Source: JANOXC01 sp031418215 (GTDB taxonomy: Bacteria > Bacteroidota > Bacteroidia > AKYH767-A > OLB10). Taken from it: a DNA stretch of 15,003 nucleotides. This document shows positions 1 through 6,111 of this stretch, in pieces. The stretch lies in contig JANOXC010000058.1 in NCBI GenBank assembly GCA_031418215.1, forward strand, positions 1 to 15,003, written 5' to 3'. The notes below the pieces were generated by a model. It did not search any database and had not been told where the DNA came from. It worked only from the letters and a program-made list of their open reading frames with translations. A program made the position numbers and the translations under genes. Every line of letters starts with the position of its first letter. The first letter of the stretch is position 1.

Positions 1-84
1 GCATCACTTGCACAGGGTGTTTACATCGTAAGCATCAGTTGCGGTAACGGTGCGGCTAAGAATGTGAAATTGATTGTACAATAG
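1..84 (+). CDS. C-terminal end of a T9SS cargo protein (partial)
   Basis: The frame is open from base 1 to a TAG at 82-84 and encodes 27 residues, beginning ASLAQGVYIVSI and ending KNVKLIVQ. The A-x-G-x-Y-x-V strand followed by a short lysine-containing tail is the usual end of a T9SS type A sorting domain. This domain directs Bacteroidota proteins through the outer membrane and is removed at the cell surface. The passenger domain lies outside the window, so its function cannot be told. The next gene starts 28 bp downstream on the same strand. Confidence 0.75.
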   Translation, partial: ASLAQGVYIVSISCGNGAAKNVKLIVQ

Positions 85-112
85 TTCTTAACTTTATTCA
101 AAACCAAAATAA

Positions 113-1390
113 ATGAAAAAGCAGATTCTAATATTTCTTCTTTTAGGTTTCAACACCATGCTGCATGCTCAATCGGTTGTTGAAACGCATACTTTTTATT
201 CCGCTGCTTTAGGCGTGAATAAATCTTACCTGATTTATTTACCCGATGGATATAGCGCAGACACATCTCATTATCCAAGTGTGTATTTTCTTCGGTTGGT
301 TGAAACGGAGTGGTTCAATCCCCAATTTACAGCAAATGGCAAAACACTAAAAGATGTGGCAGATAGTTTAATAGCTAGTGGAACGATTGGCAAAATGATT
401 CTGGTGGGGCCCAGTACCGGAGGAAATACGGGAGGCTGGGGAATTGTGAACATGCTGCGACCTGACCTGGCAACCGATTCCGGAATAGGGACAGGTGCAT
501 TTGAAGATTATTTTTTTCAGGATTTAATTCCACACATTGATTCTGCTTTTCGCACCATCCCCCAATGGTGTGCCAGAGGAGTGGATGGGTTTTCGATGGG
601 CGGCTTTGCCTCTACACTTTATGCGCTTAAGCACCCGGGGGTTTTCTCTTCTGTAGGTAGTTACGATGGTACATTAATGTTTTATGACCTTGATTATCCG
701 GTAACCCCCGGGCCCTGGGATGATAAAGCTTGGTTCCAACCTAGCTGGGCACCTCTTTTGGCTCCTCCGTTCGGTTCGCCTACCGATACGGCATACATGT
801 TAGCCCATAGTGTAACTAATATTTTAACACAAGCCGACCCGGTTACACTGGATAGTATTCGGCAAATGTCTTTTCACATTTCTTCTGTTTCTTTTAATGC
901 CTTGGGTAACAAAGAAGTCAATAAACAGTTTGTTGACTCATTAGCCGCAAAAGGAATCAGCAACTCTTTCCCTAATGTAGTGCTTCAGCCTGGTGCAATA
1001 CACTCTTATGATATGGCAGATGAACATGCAAAAAGAACCCTCCCAATGCATTGGGCAACCTTTGCTTCATTTTCATGTGCATCATTTACTACGGGAATCA
1101 ACGATGTAACAAATCCTTCCCAATCGATTTCGTTGTTTCAAAATAATCCAAATCCTGTCAGCTCAATTACCACCATTGCGTTTGAAGTGCCTGTACAGAG
1201 CACAATAAAAATTGACATTTATGACTCCTTTGGTAAAAAAATCAGGGAGTTGGTAAATGGTAATTTCCCTTCAGGCAAACATCAAATTCAACTTAACATT
1301 GCCGAATTCCCTGACGGTATATATTATTACCGATTAGAAAGTGCTGCCAAAATACTCACGAAGAAGTTATTGGTTTTTAAATGCGATTAG
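113..1390 (+). CDS. Secreted putative esterase (alpha/beta-hydrolase) with T9SS sorting domain
   Basis: A 425-residue protein. Residues 1-19 form a Sec signal peptide (MKK, hydrophobic core, cleavage after LHA). Residues about 25-320 resemble the putative esterase / esterase D alpha/beta-hydrolase family. The strand-loop YLIYLPDGY (39-47) is followed by the nucleophile elbow GFSMGG (159-164), with Ser161 as likely catalytic serine, then ALKHPGVFSSVGSYDG. The catalytic histidine is probably His297 in QPGAIHSYD or the nearby His305; the acid residue is not assigned. Residues about 337-425 are a T9SS type A domain (LFQNNPNPVSS, SFGKKIREL, FPDGIYYYRLES, KKLLVF), so the enzyme is probably exported to the cell surface or medium. 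The substrate is unknown; ester, acyl or feruloyl hydrolysis are all possible. The ATG at 113 is chosen because it begins a good signal peptide. Confidence 0.85.
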   Translation: MKKQILIFLLLGFNTMLHAQSVVETHTFYSAALGVNKSYLIYLPDGYSADTSHYPSVYFLRLVETEWFNPQFTANGKTLKDVADSLIASGTIGKMILVGPSTGGNTGGWGIVNMLRPDLATDSGIGTGAFEDYFFQDLIPHIDSAFRTIPQWCARGVDGFSMGGFASTLYALKHPGVFSSVGSYDGTLMFYDLDYPVTPGPWDDKAWFQPSWAPLLAPPFGSPTDTAYMLAHSVTNILTQADPVTLDSIRQMSFHISSVSFNALGNKEVNKQFVDSLAAKGISNSFPNVVLQPGAIHSYDMADEHAKRTLPMHWATFASFSCASFTTGINDVTNPSQSISLFQNNPNPVSSITTIAFEVPVQSTIKIDIYDSFGKKIRELVNGNFPSGKHQIQLNIAEFPDGIYYYRLESAAKILTKKLLVFKCD

Positions 1391-1415
1391 AGAAATGGTA
1401 AAAGAAAAAATATAA

Positions 1416-1511
1416 CGCGTACGCAGCCAATTGCGTGTAGCCGAAATTTATGTTGTGCAATTACAAACAGCAGAATTTATTGCAACGAAAAAACTTGTTA
1501 TTAAAAAATAA
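1416..1511 (+). pseudogene. Orphan 3' remnant of a T9SS cargo gene
   Basis: In the frame ending with TAA at 1509-1511 the sequence reads AEIYVVQLQTAEFIATKKLV followed by IKK. This is nearly the same as the last 23 residues of the genes at 6112 and 7053. An in-frame stop at 1413-1415 and the absence of a start show that the rest of the gene is gone. The distance from its stop to the next start (30 bp) matches the spacing between the tandem genes ending at 7023 and starting at 7053 (29 bp). It therefore looks like the leftover of a tandem copy once upstream of the 1542 gene. Confidence 0.7.
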
Positions 1512-1541
1512 ATTCAATTCAACCATGTAAAAATCAACCAA

Positions 1542-2435
1542 ATGAAAAAACAACAACTAAAAAAGCTTTCTGCTTTCATCATCATGATGATATTTTCATT
1601 TACGTATACAAATGCACAGATTATTTATACCGATGTGATCCCGGATGCCACCTACAGTGGTAGCAATGACAGCTGCTACCTCGACCTCGATAACAATGGC
1701 CAGGCAGACTACTTGCTCATCACCAAGCAGATCCCGTATCACTGTGGTAGCTGTCTCATGGCCACACCGGAGTACCAAGTCTTGATAGTTCCGGTCGCCA
1801 CCAATGTTATTGCCTATGTGACGTATTATTCCATTCAATGGCCGCAATGCCTCCAGGCTGGACAGGTTATCGGCGCTGGTCTGAGCATGAGCGCGAGCAA
1901 TGGCAAAATAAGAAGTGCTCAACCGGGTGGTACCTGCTCGATCGGCCCGTTTCCGGGCAATTGCGTTCCTGCTCCCTCTATAACATGGGATCTCGCTTGG
2001 ATACAGAACCCGGGGCCGCGCTATCTCGGCCTACGCTTCGATATTGCCGGAGCAACCCACTATGGCTGGGCCCGGCTCACCACCTCGTCGGCCACCTCGT
2101 TTACCCTGATGGACTACGCTTATAATTCTATTCCCAACCAACCCATCCTTGCCGGACAAACAATTGCCACAGGAATAATTGAAAATTCTTTTGCTTCATC
2201 AATAAATCTTTTTCCCAATCCTGCAAACAACCATCTCACCATCGTTTTGCCAATCACCAATAAAAAAGTGGAAGTGAGCATTACCGACATCACCGGAAAA
2301 ATAATTTACACAACTACTGCAATAGAAACAAAAAATATTGTGGTGAGCACAAAATATTTTGCAGCGGGAATTTACAACGTTCAAATTCAAACAGAAGATT
2401 TTATTGCAACGAAAAAACTTGTCGTGGAAAAATAA
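1542..2435 (+). CDS. T9SS cargo protein with GC-rich mosaic core
   Basis: A 297-residue protein. Residues 1-25 are a signal peptide ending TNA before Q26. Residues about 27-205 are the passenger: an Asp/Asn-rich loop DLDNNGQADY (48-57), resembling a calcium-binding D-x-D-x-D-G loop, and a YGWARL motif (174-179) shared with the 6112 and 7053 proteins. Residues about 210-297 are the T9SS type A domain (FPNPAN at 224-229). The enzymatic or binding role is unknown; the likely fate is a surface-attached or released protein. The first ~95 bp and the last ~315 bp are AT-rich like the neighbours. Bases ~1635-2120 are about 52-65% GC by hand count over several 60-base lines, against about 28-32% in sampled flanking and paralogue lines. 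The middle therefore probably came from another lineage by recombination. Six cysteines in the core could form disulfides. Confidence 0.85.
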   Translation: MKKQQLKKLSAFIIMMIFSFTYTNAQIIYTDVIPDATYSGSNDSCYLDLDNNGQADYLLITKQIPYHCGSCLMATPEYQVLIVPVATNVIAYVTYYSIQWPQCLQAGQVIGAGLSMSASNGKIRSAQPGGTCSIGPFPGNCVPAPSITWDLAWIQNPGPRYLGLRFDIAGATHYGWARLTTSSATSFTLMDYAYNSIPNQPILAGQTIATGIIENSFASSINLFPNPANNHLTIVLPITNKKVEVSITDITGKIIYTTTAIETKNIVVSTKYFAAGIYNVQIQTEDFIATKKLVVEK

Positions 2436-2495
2436 AGTTAAGTCACATTTTATAAAATTACCAAAAAGTCGAACGCAGAAAAGTTATAAAACAAA

Positions 2496-2556
2496 TCCCG
2501 AAGCATTGGGAGTGAAATCCCTTCACGATGGTTGTCGGGGTTTATCGGGGGGAAAC
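2496..2556. repeat. Dyad-rich G/C block between convergent genes (repeat or bidirectional terminator)
   Basis: The 126-bp gap between two converging genes holds an imperfect palindrome TCCCGAAGCATTGGGA (2496-2511). It is followed by a pyrimidine-to-purine block with ATCCC, TCGGGG and ATCGGGG elements that can pair with one another. The CCCGA/TCGGG core resembles the palindromes at 6073-6088 and 6152-6169. It could terminate transcription from both sides or be one copy of a dispersed palindromic repeat. Sequence alone does not decide. Confidence 0.4.
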
Positions 2557-2561
2557 TTTCT

Positions 2562-3203
2562 TCAAACAATCTTTCCTTTAATTACTTTCGCCACTGCTTC
2601 TGTTTTGGAATGAACCTGCAACTTTTTGTAAATATTTTTGATGTGACCGTTTACCGTTTCGGGACTGATGAAGCAGGATTCTGCAATCAATTTATAGCTC
2701 ATTCCTTGCACAAGATATTTCACAACTTCTTTCTCGCGCTCTGAAAGGTCAAAGTCATTCACTGTTTCTGCTGATGGTTTATGTTTTACCATCTTCAATA
2801 CTTTTCTTGCTATGCTTGGTGTCATTGGAGAACCACCTTCATAAACTTCCTTAATCGCATCAAGCATTTGAACCGGAGGTGTGCTTTTTAGAATATACCC
2901 TTCTGCCCCGTTGCAAATGGATTGAAATATTTTATCGTTGTCATCAAAAATGGTCTCCATCAGAATTTTCACCTCAGGAAATTTTTCTTTTGCGATCAGC
3001 ACTGCTTCAATTCCCGATATGCCGGGCATTTCAATATCCATCAAAATAACATCAGGGGTTGTTTGCCTGATGTCATTTACAATGTCGGTGCAGTTGGCAA
3101 ACGCTCCGGTACATTCAAATCCCGGAGTGCCATTTATAAGCTGGAACAATCCCTCACGTAAATTCCTGTTGTCTTCAAAAATAATTACTCTTATTGTTTT
3201 CAT
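2562..3203 (-). CDS. NarL/FixJ-type response regulator
   Basis: A 213-residue protein. Residues 4-120 form a receiver domain: acidic pair Glu10/Asp11, phosphoacceptor Asp56 in LMDIEMPG, Thr84 and conserved Lys106 in YILKSTPP. Residues about 150-213 form a LuxR-type helix-turn-helix (LSEREKEVVKYLVQGMSYKL, then ETVNGHIKNIYKKL). It is a DNA-binding transcription factor switched by phosphorylation. Its natural partner is the TPR histidine kinase at 3934-5865 on the same strand, which has the kinase type usually paired with NarL-like regulators. Here the kinase and regulator are not adjacent: a four-helix-bundle gene and repeat arrays lie between them. The ATG at 3203 gives the standard start immediately before the first receiver strand (IRVIIFEDN). 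Target genes are unknown; neighbouring surface-protein genes are candidates by position only. Confidence 0.93.
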   Translation of the reverse strand: MKTIRVIIFEDNRNLREGLFQLINGTPGFECTGAFANCTDIVNDIRQTTPDVILMDIEMPGISGIEAVLIAKEKFPEVKILMETIFDDNDKIFQSICNGAEGYILKSTPPVQMLDAIKEVYEGGSPMTPSIARKVLKMVKHKPSAETVNDFDLSEREKEVVKYLVQGMSYKLIAESCFISPETVNGHIKNIYKKLQVHSKTEAVAKVIKGKIV

Positions 3204-3217
3204 CCTTTTTTGAGGTT

Positions 3218-3301
3218 TGATGTAGGAGGTAAGAAGTCGGAGGTAAGAAGTATGAAATCATACATCTGACTTCTTACCTCTGACATCTTACTTCATTCTT
3301 C
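3218..3301. repeat. Heptamer array, left copy (12 units, self-complementary halves)
   Basis: Twelve consecutive 7-bp units in unbroken phase, for example GGAGGTA, AGAAGTC, GGAGGTA, AGAAGTA, TGAAATC, ATACATC, TGACTTC, TTACCTC, TGACATC, TTACTTC, ATTCTTC. The first half is purine-rich on the + strand and the second half pyrimidine-rich. The two halves are near reverse complements around 3250-3263, so the block can form a hairpin of about 35 bp with mismatches. A perfect 13-bp direct repeat lies at 3225-3237 and 3239-3251. The array starts 14 bp from the regulator start codon and ends 6 bp from the stop codon of the four-helix-bundle gene. Confidence 0.85.
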
Positions 3302-3307
3302 CTGATT

Positions 3308-3676
3308 TTATATTGATTTCCAGTTTTTATGGAGGGTATAAATCTTTCCTCCCAACAATTCATATTCTATAAATAGTGAGTCACATTCTTTTTCTTTAAT
3401 GTATTCGCAATCACAACCGGATAGCAACCATGATTTCGTTTCCTCCAGAGAACCAAGTGCATCAATCAAATGTCTTTTAAAAACATCTTCATAAATTCTC
3501 TTGCCCCATCCCTCTGCAATATTTGCTGCTATTGACCTTGATGAGCGCCTGACCTGGTCCGTTAAAGAATATTTTTCTTCCGGAGGAAATTTTTTGCTCA
3601 GAATAAATATTTTCAAGGCAAGCTTGCGGGACAGTTCATAAACCTCAAGGTCGCGAAATGTTTTTATCGGAGGCAT
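3308..3676 (-). CDS. Four-helix bundle protein (23S rRNA intervening-sequence protein family)
   Basis: A 122-residue protein with the hallmarks of the S23/IVP-like four-helix-bundle family: N-terminal F-R-D-L-E-V-Y (7-13), the signature YSLTDQVRRSSRSIAANIAE (36-55) with GWGK after it, and LGSLEETKSWL (74-84). The family contains proteins encoded inside 23S rRNA intervening sequences of some bacteria. It is structurally related to Avd, the accessory protein of diversity-generating retroelements; members form basic pentameric barrels. No enzymatic role is established. No rRNA and no reverse transcriptase is visible here, so this is a stand-alone member. It lies between a sensor kinase and its regulator and is bracketed by two heptamer arrays (3218-3301 and 3712-3935), which suggests that it travels with those repeats. 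The start at 3676 gives the usual family N-terminus. Confidence 0.88.
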   Translation of the reverse strand: MPPIKTFRDLEVYELSRKLALKIFILSKKFPPEEKYSLTDQVRRSSRSIAANIAEGWGKRIYEDVFKRHLIDALGSLEETKSWLLSGCDCEYIKEKECDSLFIEYELLGGKIYTLHKNWKSI

Positions 3677-3711
3677 GTTTTTATTATTTGCTTAATGATA
3701 CATATTTTCCC

Positions 3712-3935
3712 GGATGTCGGAGGTCAGAAGTAAGAGGACTGAGGTCAGAGGTCAGAGGTCAGAAGAAAGAGGTCTGAGTTCGGAGGTCTGAGGCCTGATA
3801 TCCAATTTCTAAATTCTACATTCTTGCTTCTTACTTCATATTTCTTTCTTCTGATTTCCTACTTCATATTTCCTACTTCTGACTTCATATTTCTTACTTC
3901 TGATTTCAGACATCCTACTTCTTACTTCTATCCTC
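3712..3935. repeat. Heptamer array, right copy (32 units, self-complementary halves)
   Basis: Thirty-two 7-bp units run without a phase break over exactly 224 bp. By hand count 28 of them end in TC (exceptions AGAAGTA, AGAGGAC, AGAAGAA, TGAGGCC). The sequence drifts gradually: the first part is dominated by AGAGGTC/TGAGGTC, the middle passes TGATATC-CAATTTC, and the second part is dominated by TTACTTC, CTACTTC, TGATTTC and ATATTTC. The purine-rich first part can pair with the pyrimidine-rich second part. Its last unit overlaps the stop codon of the kinase (complement of 3934-3936). It shares units and phase behaviour with the array at 3218-3301. It does not look like a CRISPR, since there are no unique spacers. 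Confidence 0.9.
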
Positions 3936-5865
3936 ATGCTTTTATAATTAATTCCACGGTAGTTCCATCTCCCGGCCGTGACTCAATCTTCAATTGCGCT
4001 TTCATTTCTTCCGCGCGGTTTTTCATATTGAGCAATCCGTTACCCCTTGAAGTTTGAGCGACGTCAAATCCAACTCCATTATCCCGAACTGCTAATTTTA
4101 TAAATCCATTTTCATTGGTTAACACGATGGATGCACGCGTAGCATTGGAATACTTTACAAGATTGTTAAGCGCTTCTTTAAAAATCAGGTAAAAATTTCT
4201 TCTCGATTCCAGAGAAAGTTTTGTATCGTTTAAACTTTCGTCAGCCTGAAATGTGTGTTCAATGTTTTTTGCCTTTAGCAAGTTGTACGCAAGTGTGCCC
4301 ATGCGCGAAATGATATTTTCAAATGTGTCATTCTTTGGATTGATGGTCCACACAATATCGCTCATCACTTCAATTATTTTTCTTGAAGCATCTCCAATCT
4401 GTTCCAGTTCATCCACCACAGCCGGAGATTTTTGTTTCGCCACTTCGCTGTAAACCGAAATACTGTTTAACGTAGAGCCTACATCATCGTGAAGGTCACT
4501 TGCAATTTTGTTACGGATGTTTTGCAACTTCAATTTACTCGCTGTTCTAAAGTTATTGTAAACAAAATAGGATAGTATCAATAGTAAAGCAAGTCCGCCA
4601 ATGAAAAAATTCCTTATCAATGTTTGTTTTTTGATTTCTACATCTGCAACTGCCAGTTGCTTTTCATGTTCGGCTTTTATTTCAGCTTCTTTTTTCTCAA
4701 ACTCGTAATTCATTTCCTTACGGGTGATTTCATCATTCTTCTCCTTACTAAAAAGCGTATCATTTAAGGCTATTGCTTTTTTATAATGCATCAGCGAAAG
4801 CTTATATTTCTCAGCTGCTATTGCAAACTGTCTATTGCGAACTGCCAACTGCGCAGTGGTATCGTAAAGATGAGAGAGTGATTCTTCAAATTGTCTTGAA
4901 TCATTCAAATTACCAATACTATTGTCAAGTGCAATTGCTTTTTTCAGATACGATTCTGCTTCTTTAAACTTTCCGGTTGAAGTATAATCCATACCGATGT
5001 TTCCGAGAGTTTCTGCAATTCCATTCTTATCACCCAATTCTTCCCTCATTTTCAACGCCTGATATTGATAGTCAAATGCTTTAGGATAATCGCCTTGCAT
5101 GCTATAAGCAATTCCTACATTACCAAGAGCCATCGCTTCGCCATCTTTAATTCCAAGTTCTTGCTGTAGTTTCAAATCCTTAAAAAAATAGTCCAAAGCT
5201 TTAGGGTAGTCCTGTTGTTTAAGATTGATACTACCAATATTTCCAATATTATTTGCCTGATATTGCTTATTCCCTTGTTCTTCTGCTATTTTCAATGATT
5301 TGTGAAAATAGTCAAGCGCTTTGGGAAAATCTTCCTGCAAATAATAGACAATACCGATGTTGCAGAGGTGTCTTGTAATTGCATTTTTGTCTCCAAGTTC
5401 TTCCGCAATCTTCAAAGCGTTAAAATAATAATCCAGTGCTTTGAGATAATCGCCCTTATGATAATAGATAAGTCCAATATTACCGAGTATCGATGCAACA
5501 ATGTTTTTATCGTTGAGTTCTTCTGCCATTTTTAAAGCATTGGAATTACACTGCAATGCTTTAAAATAATCGCCTAATAGAGAATAAGAATAACCTATAT
5601 TACCCAGAGAATTGGAGATGCCTTTTTTCCATTCTATTCTTTTTGCAAGATCAAGAGCCTGATTGCAGAATATAATGGCAGTATCGGGGTTTGAATACAT
5701 TAGCTTTCTTCCGAGGCCGTTGAGGTGATTTACTTTGCTTGTGTCTTCCTTATCATTTTTTATCAACGTTTGCAAAGAGTCAATTATATTTTGCTGTGCA
5801 AGAGCAGAATTAAATGAAACTACGCAAAGGAATAAAGCGGAAACAAGTCGGAGAAAACTTTTCAT
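3934..5865 (-). CDS. TPR-containing sensor histidine kinase
   Basis: A 643-residue protein. Residues 1-23 are a signal peptide (SFNSALA before Q24). Residues about 45-315 hold tetratricopeptide repeats with strict 40-residue spacing: GNIG/GNVG or its variant starts near 88, 128, 168, 208, 248 and 288, usually with GDYxKALDY-type helices. A coiled-coil stretch (373-415) leads to one membrane helix (about 418-437). Residues 446-512 are a HisKA_3-type dimerisation domain with phospho-acceptor His459 in SDLHDDVGSTL. Residues about 550-643 are the HATPase_c fold, with N box EALNNLVKYS (565-574), G1 DNGVGF (595-600) and G2 GNGLLNMKNRAEEM (608-621). All key residues are present. It should sense through the periplasmic TPR solenoid and phosphorylate the regulator encoded at 2562-3203. 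A promoter candidate lies upstream at 5918-5948. The signal is unknown; TPRs suggest a protein partner. Confidence 0.93.
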   Translation of the reverse strand: MKSFLRLVSALFLCVVSFNSALAQQNIIDSLQTLIKNDKEDTSKVNHLNGLGRKLMYSNPDTAIIFCNQALDLAKRIEWKKGISNSLGNIGYSYSLLGDYFKALQCNSNALKMAEELNDKNIVASILGNIGLIYYHKGDYLKALDYYFNALKIAEELGDKNAITRHLCNIGIVYYLQEDFPKALDYFHKSLKIAEEQGNKQYQANNIGNIGSINLKQQDYPKALDYFFKDLKLQQELGIKDGEAMALGNVGIAYSMQGDYPKAFDYQYQALKMREELGDKNGIAETLGNIGMDYTSTGKFKEAESYLKKAIALDNSIGNLNDSRQFEESLSHLYDTTAQLAVRNRQFAIAAEKYKLSLMHYKKAIALNDTLFSKEKNDEITRKEMNYEFEKKEAEIKAEHEKQLAVADVEIKKQTLIRNFFIGGLALLLILSYFVYNNFRTASKLKLQNIRNKIASDLHDDVGSTLNSISVYSEVAKQKSPAVVDELEQIGDASRKIIEVMSDIVWTINPKNDTFENIISRMGTLAYNLLKAKNIEHTFQADESLNDTKLSLESRRNFYLIFKEALNNLVKYSNATRASIVLTNENGFIKLAVRDNGVGFDVAQTSRGNGLLNMKNRAEEMKAQLKIESRPGDGTTVELIIKA

Positions 5866-5917
5866 ATCTAATGCTTATATCAGCTGGGAACTTTAAAATT
5901 ATGCAATTAAATCGCAA

Positions 5918-5948
5918 CAAAGGTAACCGGTTCATATTTCACCTGAAA
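5918..5948 (-). promoter_or_regulatory. Candidate Bacteroidota-type promoter for the sensor kinase
   Basis: On the minus strand TACCTTTG (complement of 5918-5925) matches the Bacteroidota -7 box TAnnTTTG exactly. A TTTC (complement of 5945-5948) stands 19 bp upstream, in the position of the -33 TTTG box with one mismatch. The predicted start of transcription would be about 45 bp before the kinase ATG. Confidence 0.5.
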
Positions 5949-5960
5949 TCCCTTGAACAT

Positions 5961-5993
5961 GGTGTTTTATTCATTTTGTGTCAATAAAACACC
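5961..5993. promoter_or_regulatory. 11-bp perfect inverted repeat in the divergent promoter region
   Basis: GGTGTTTTATT (5961-5971) and AATAAAACACC (5983-5993) are exact reverse complements separated by 11 bp. The centre-to-centre distance of 22 bp is about two helical turns. It lies between the candidate promoters of the kinase (minus) and of the 6112 gene (plus), where a regulator could control both. A binding site for the neighbouring NarL-type regulator is one possibility, but nothing in the sequence proves it; an RNA hairpin is an alternative. Confidence 0.45.
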
Positions 5994-6005
5994 TTATTTA
6001 TGGCA

Positions 6006-6036
6006 TTGGTTGGTTGTAATATTTACTCAACCTTTG
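6006..6036 (+). promoter_or_regulatory. Candidate Bacteroidota-type promoter for the 6112-7925 genes
   Basis: AACCTTTG at 6029-6036 matches TAnnTTTG except for the first base. A TTG at 6006-6008 lies 20 bp upstream in the -33 position. This would give a 5' leader of about 65-70 bases containing the palindrome at 6073-6088. The two T9SS cargo genes downstream are 29 bp apart and could be co-transcribed from it. Confidence 0.4.
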
Positions 6037-6071
6037 TACCGTTAAAATAACAATAATTTATTCAAACACCC

Positions 6072-6095
6072 GTCCCGAGTACTCGGGATCGGGAC
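6072..6095. repeat. Short GC palindrome in the leader of the 6112 gene
   Basis: TCCCGAGTACTCGGGA at 6073-6088 is a perfect 16-bp palindrome. An overlapping pair GTCCCGA (6072-6078) / TCGGGAC (6089-6095) allows an alternative hairpin. The TCCCGA...TCGGGA ends are the same as in the palindrome inside the following gene, so both are probably copies of one dispersed family. It ends 16 bp before the start codon, where a hairpin could affect translation. Confidence 0.7.
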
Positions 6096-6111
6096 TAAAA
6101 ACAAAAATAAA

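Noticed and set aside
1838..2125. Plus-strand 95-codon frame inside the 1542 gene
   Set aside because: It is an out-of-frame shadow favoured by the high GC of the core; the main frame has signal peptide, family motifs and sorting domain.
2359..2744. Two plus-strand frames running through the convergent gap
   Set aside because: They overlap the 3' ends of two well-supported genes in other frames or on the other strand and have no domain.
3308..3676. Four-helix-bundle gene as Avd of a diversity-generating retroelement
   Set aside because: No reverse transcriptase and no template/variable repeat pair is visible. The sequence signature fits the stand-alone IVP-like group, and the variable passengers at 1542-7925 are not explained by A-specific mutation that I can see.
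3712..3935. Repeat array as a CRISPR
   Set aside because: The repeat unit is 7 bp and degenerate, there are no unique spacers and no cas genes nearby.
3824..4057. Plus-strand 77-codon frame with FLLISYF-like repeats
   Set aside because: It is a translation of the heptamer array continuing antisense into the kinase gene; the peptide repetition is only a consequence of the DNA repeat.
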